From Ophiosphaerella korrae (lineage: Eukaryota > Ascomycota > Dothideomycetes > Pleosporales > Phaeosphaeriaceae): a stretch of 17,936 nt of DNA. Of this stretch, positions 17,874 through 17,936 are shown piece after piece (position 1 is the stretch's first letter; every line of letters starts with the position of its first letter). Under the pieces are notes generated by a model. That model was not told where the DNA came from. It searched no databases and was given only the letters and a program-made list of their open reading frames with translations. The stretch lies in contig JALNQF010000649.1 of NCBI GenBank assembly GCA_028456385.1, forward strand, positions 1-17,936. The letters are read 5' to 3'. The position numbers were made by a program, and so were the translations under genes.

Positions 17874-17936
17874 ATGTTAGTAAGTTTGCAACTTACTAAC
17901 ATTGCAAACTTACTAACATTACAAACTTACTAACAT
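17874..17936. repeat. 17-bp tandem repeat with one inverted unit, cut by the window end
   Basis: CTTACTAACAT recurs at 17892, 17909 and 17926 with a period of 17 bases (unit CTTACTAACATTGCAAA, one copy with TACAAA). Its reverse complement ATGTTAGTAAG at 17874-17884 forms an 11-bp-arm hairpin with the first unit around TTTGCAA. The CA and TG dinucleotides are intact, unlike neighbouring sequence. It could be a minisatellite or the subterminal repeats of a DNA transposon that continues to the right. Confidence 0.85.

Noticed and set aside
17892..17936. 17-bp repeats considered as telomeric or CRISPR repeats.
   Set aside because: The unit does not match TTAGGG-type telomere repeats and there are no variable spacers; a fungal setting also argues against CRISPR.

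Overview
The window is an AT-rich, gene-free stretch of what is most likely a filamentous ascomycete (Pezizomycotina) genome. It is a graveyard of nested transposable elements damaged by a repeat-induced-point-mutation (RIP)-like process. CpA and its complement TpG are scarce, TpA is abundant, most surviving cytosines sit in CpT or, in the younger copies, CpG, and former CAA, CAG and TGG codons are TAA or TAG. The organism is inferred from this signature and from the element types; no host gene is present. Every gene listed is a non-functional remnant.

Layout. (1) Bases 1-106 and 7121-7637 are two parts of one minus-strand Tc1/mariner-type transposase remnant, split just after its first catalytic Asp (FLDES motif) by a 7014-bp Ty3/gypsy LTR retrotransposon (element 1, 107-7120; 423-bp LTRs; target duplication GATAA). 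(2) Bases 7638-8060 hold the 5' side of the mariner copy and an unassigned junction. (3) From about 8275 to at least 17410 on the minus strand lies a third, older gypsy-type pol (element 3: RT, RNase H, start of integrase). It is broken twice: by a solo LTR in opposite orientation (9139-9586; duplication AAATA) and by a second chromovirus (element 2, 9834-16774; 407-bp LTRs; duplication CTAGT). (4) The right edge (17834-17936) has a short palindrome and a 17-bp tandem repeat that looks unmutated.

Elements 1 and 2 belong to one chromovirus-like group, both coded on the minus strand in the order Gag with two CCHC knuckles, protease, RT, RNase H, integrase, chromodomain. In element 1 all landmarks from Gag to chromodomain lie in one reading frame, so it has been ruined by point mutation alone. 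Element 2 is more AT-rich, has also lost nearly all CpG, and has frame shifts. Both carry, between the chromodomain and the 3' LTR, a plus-strand frame convergent with pol that is partly conserved between the copies. This possible antisense accessory gene is the least explained item here.

Three perfect 5-bp target duplications, with reading frames restored when insertions are removed, give the order of events: element 3 pol is oldest, then solo LTR and element 2; separately, mariner and then element 1.
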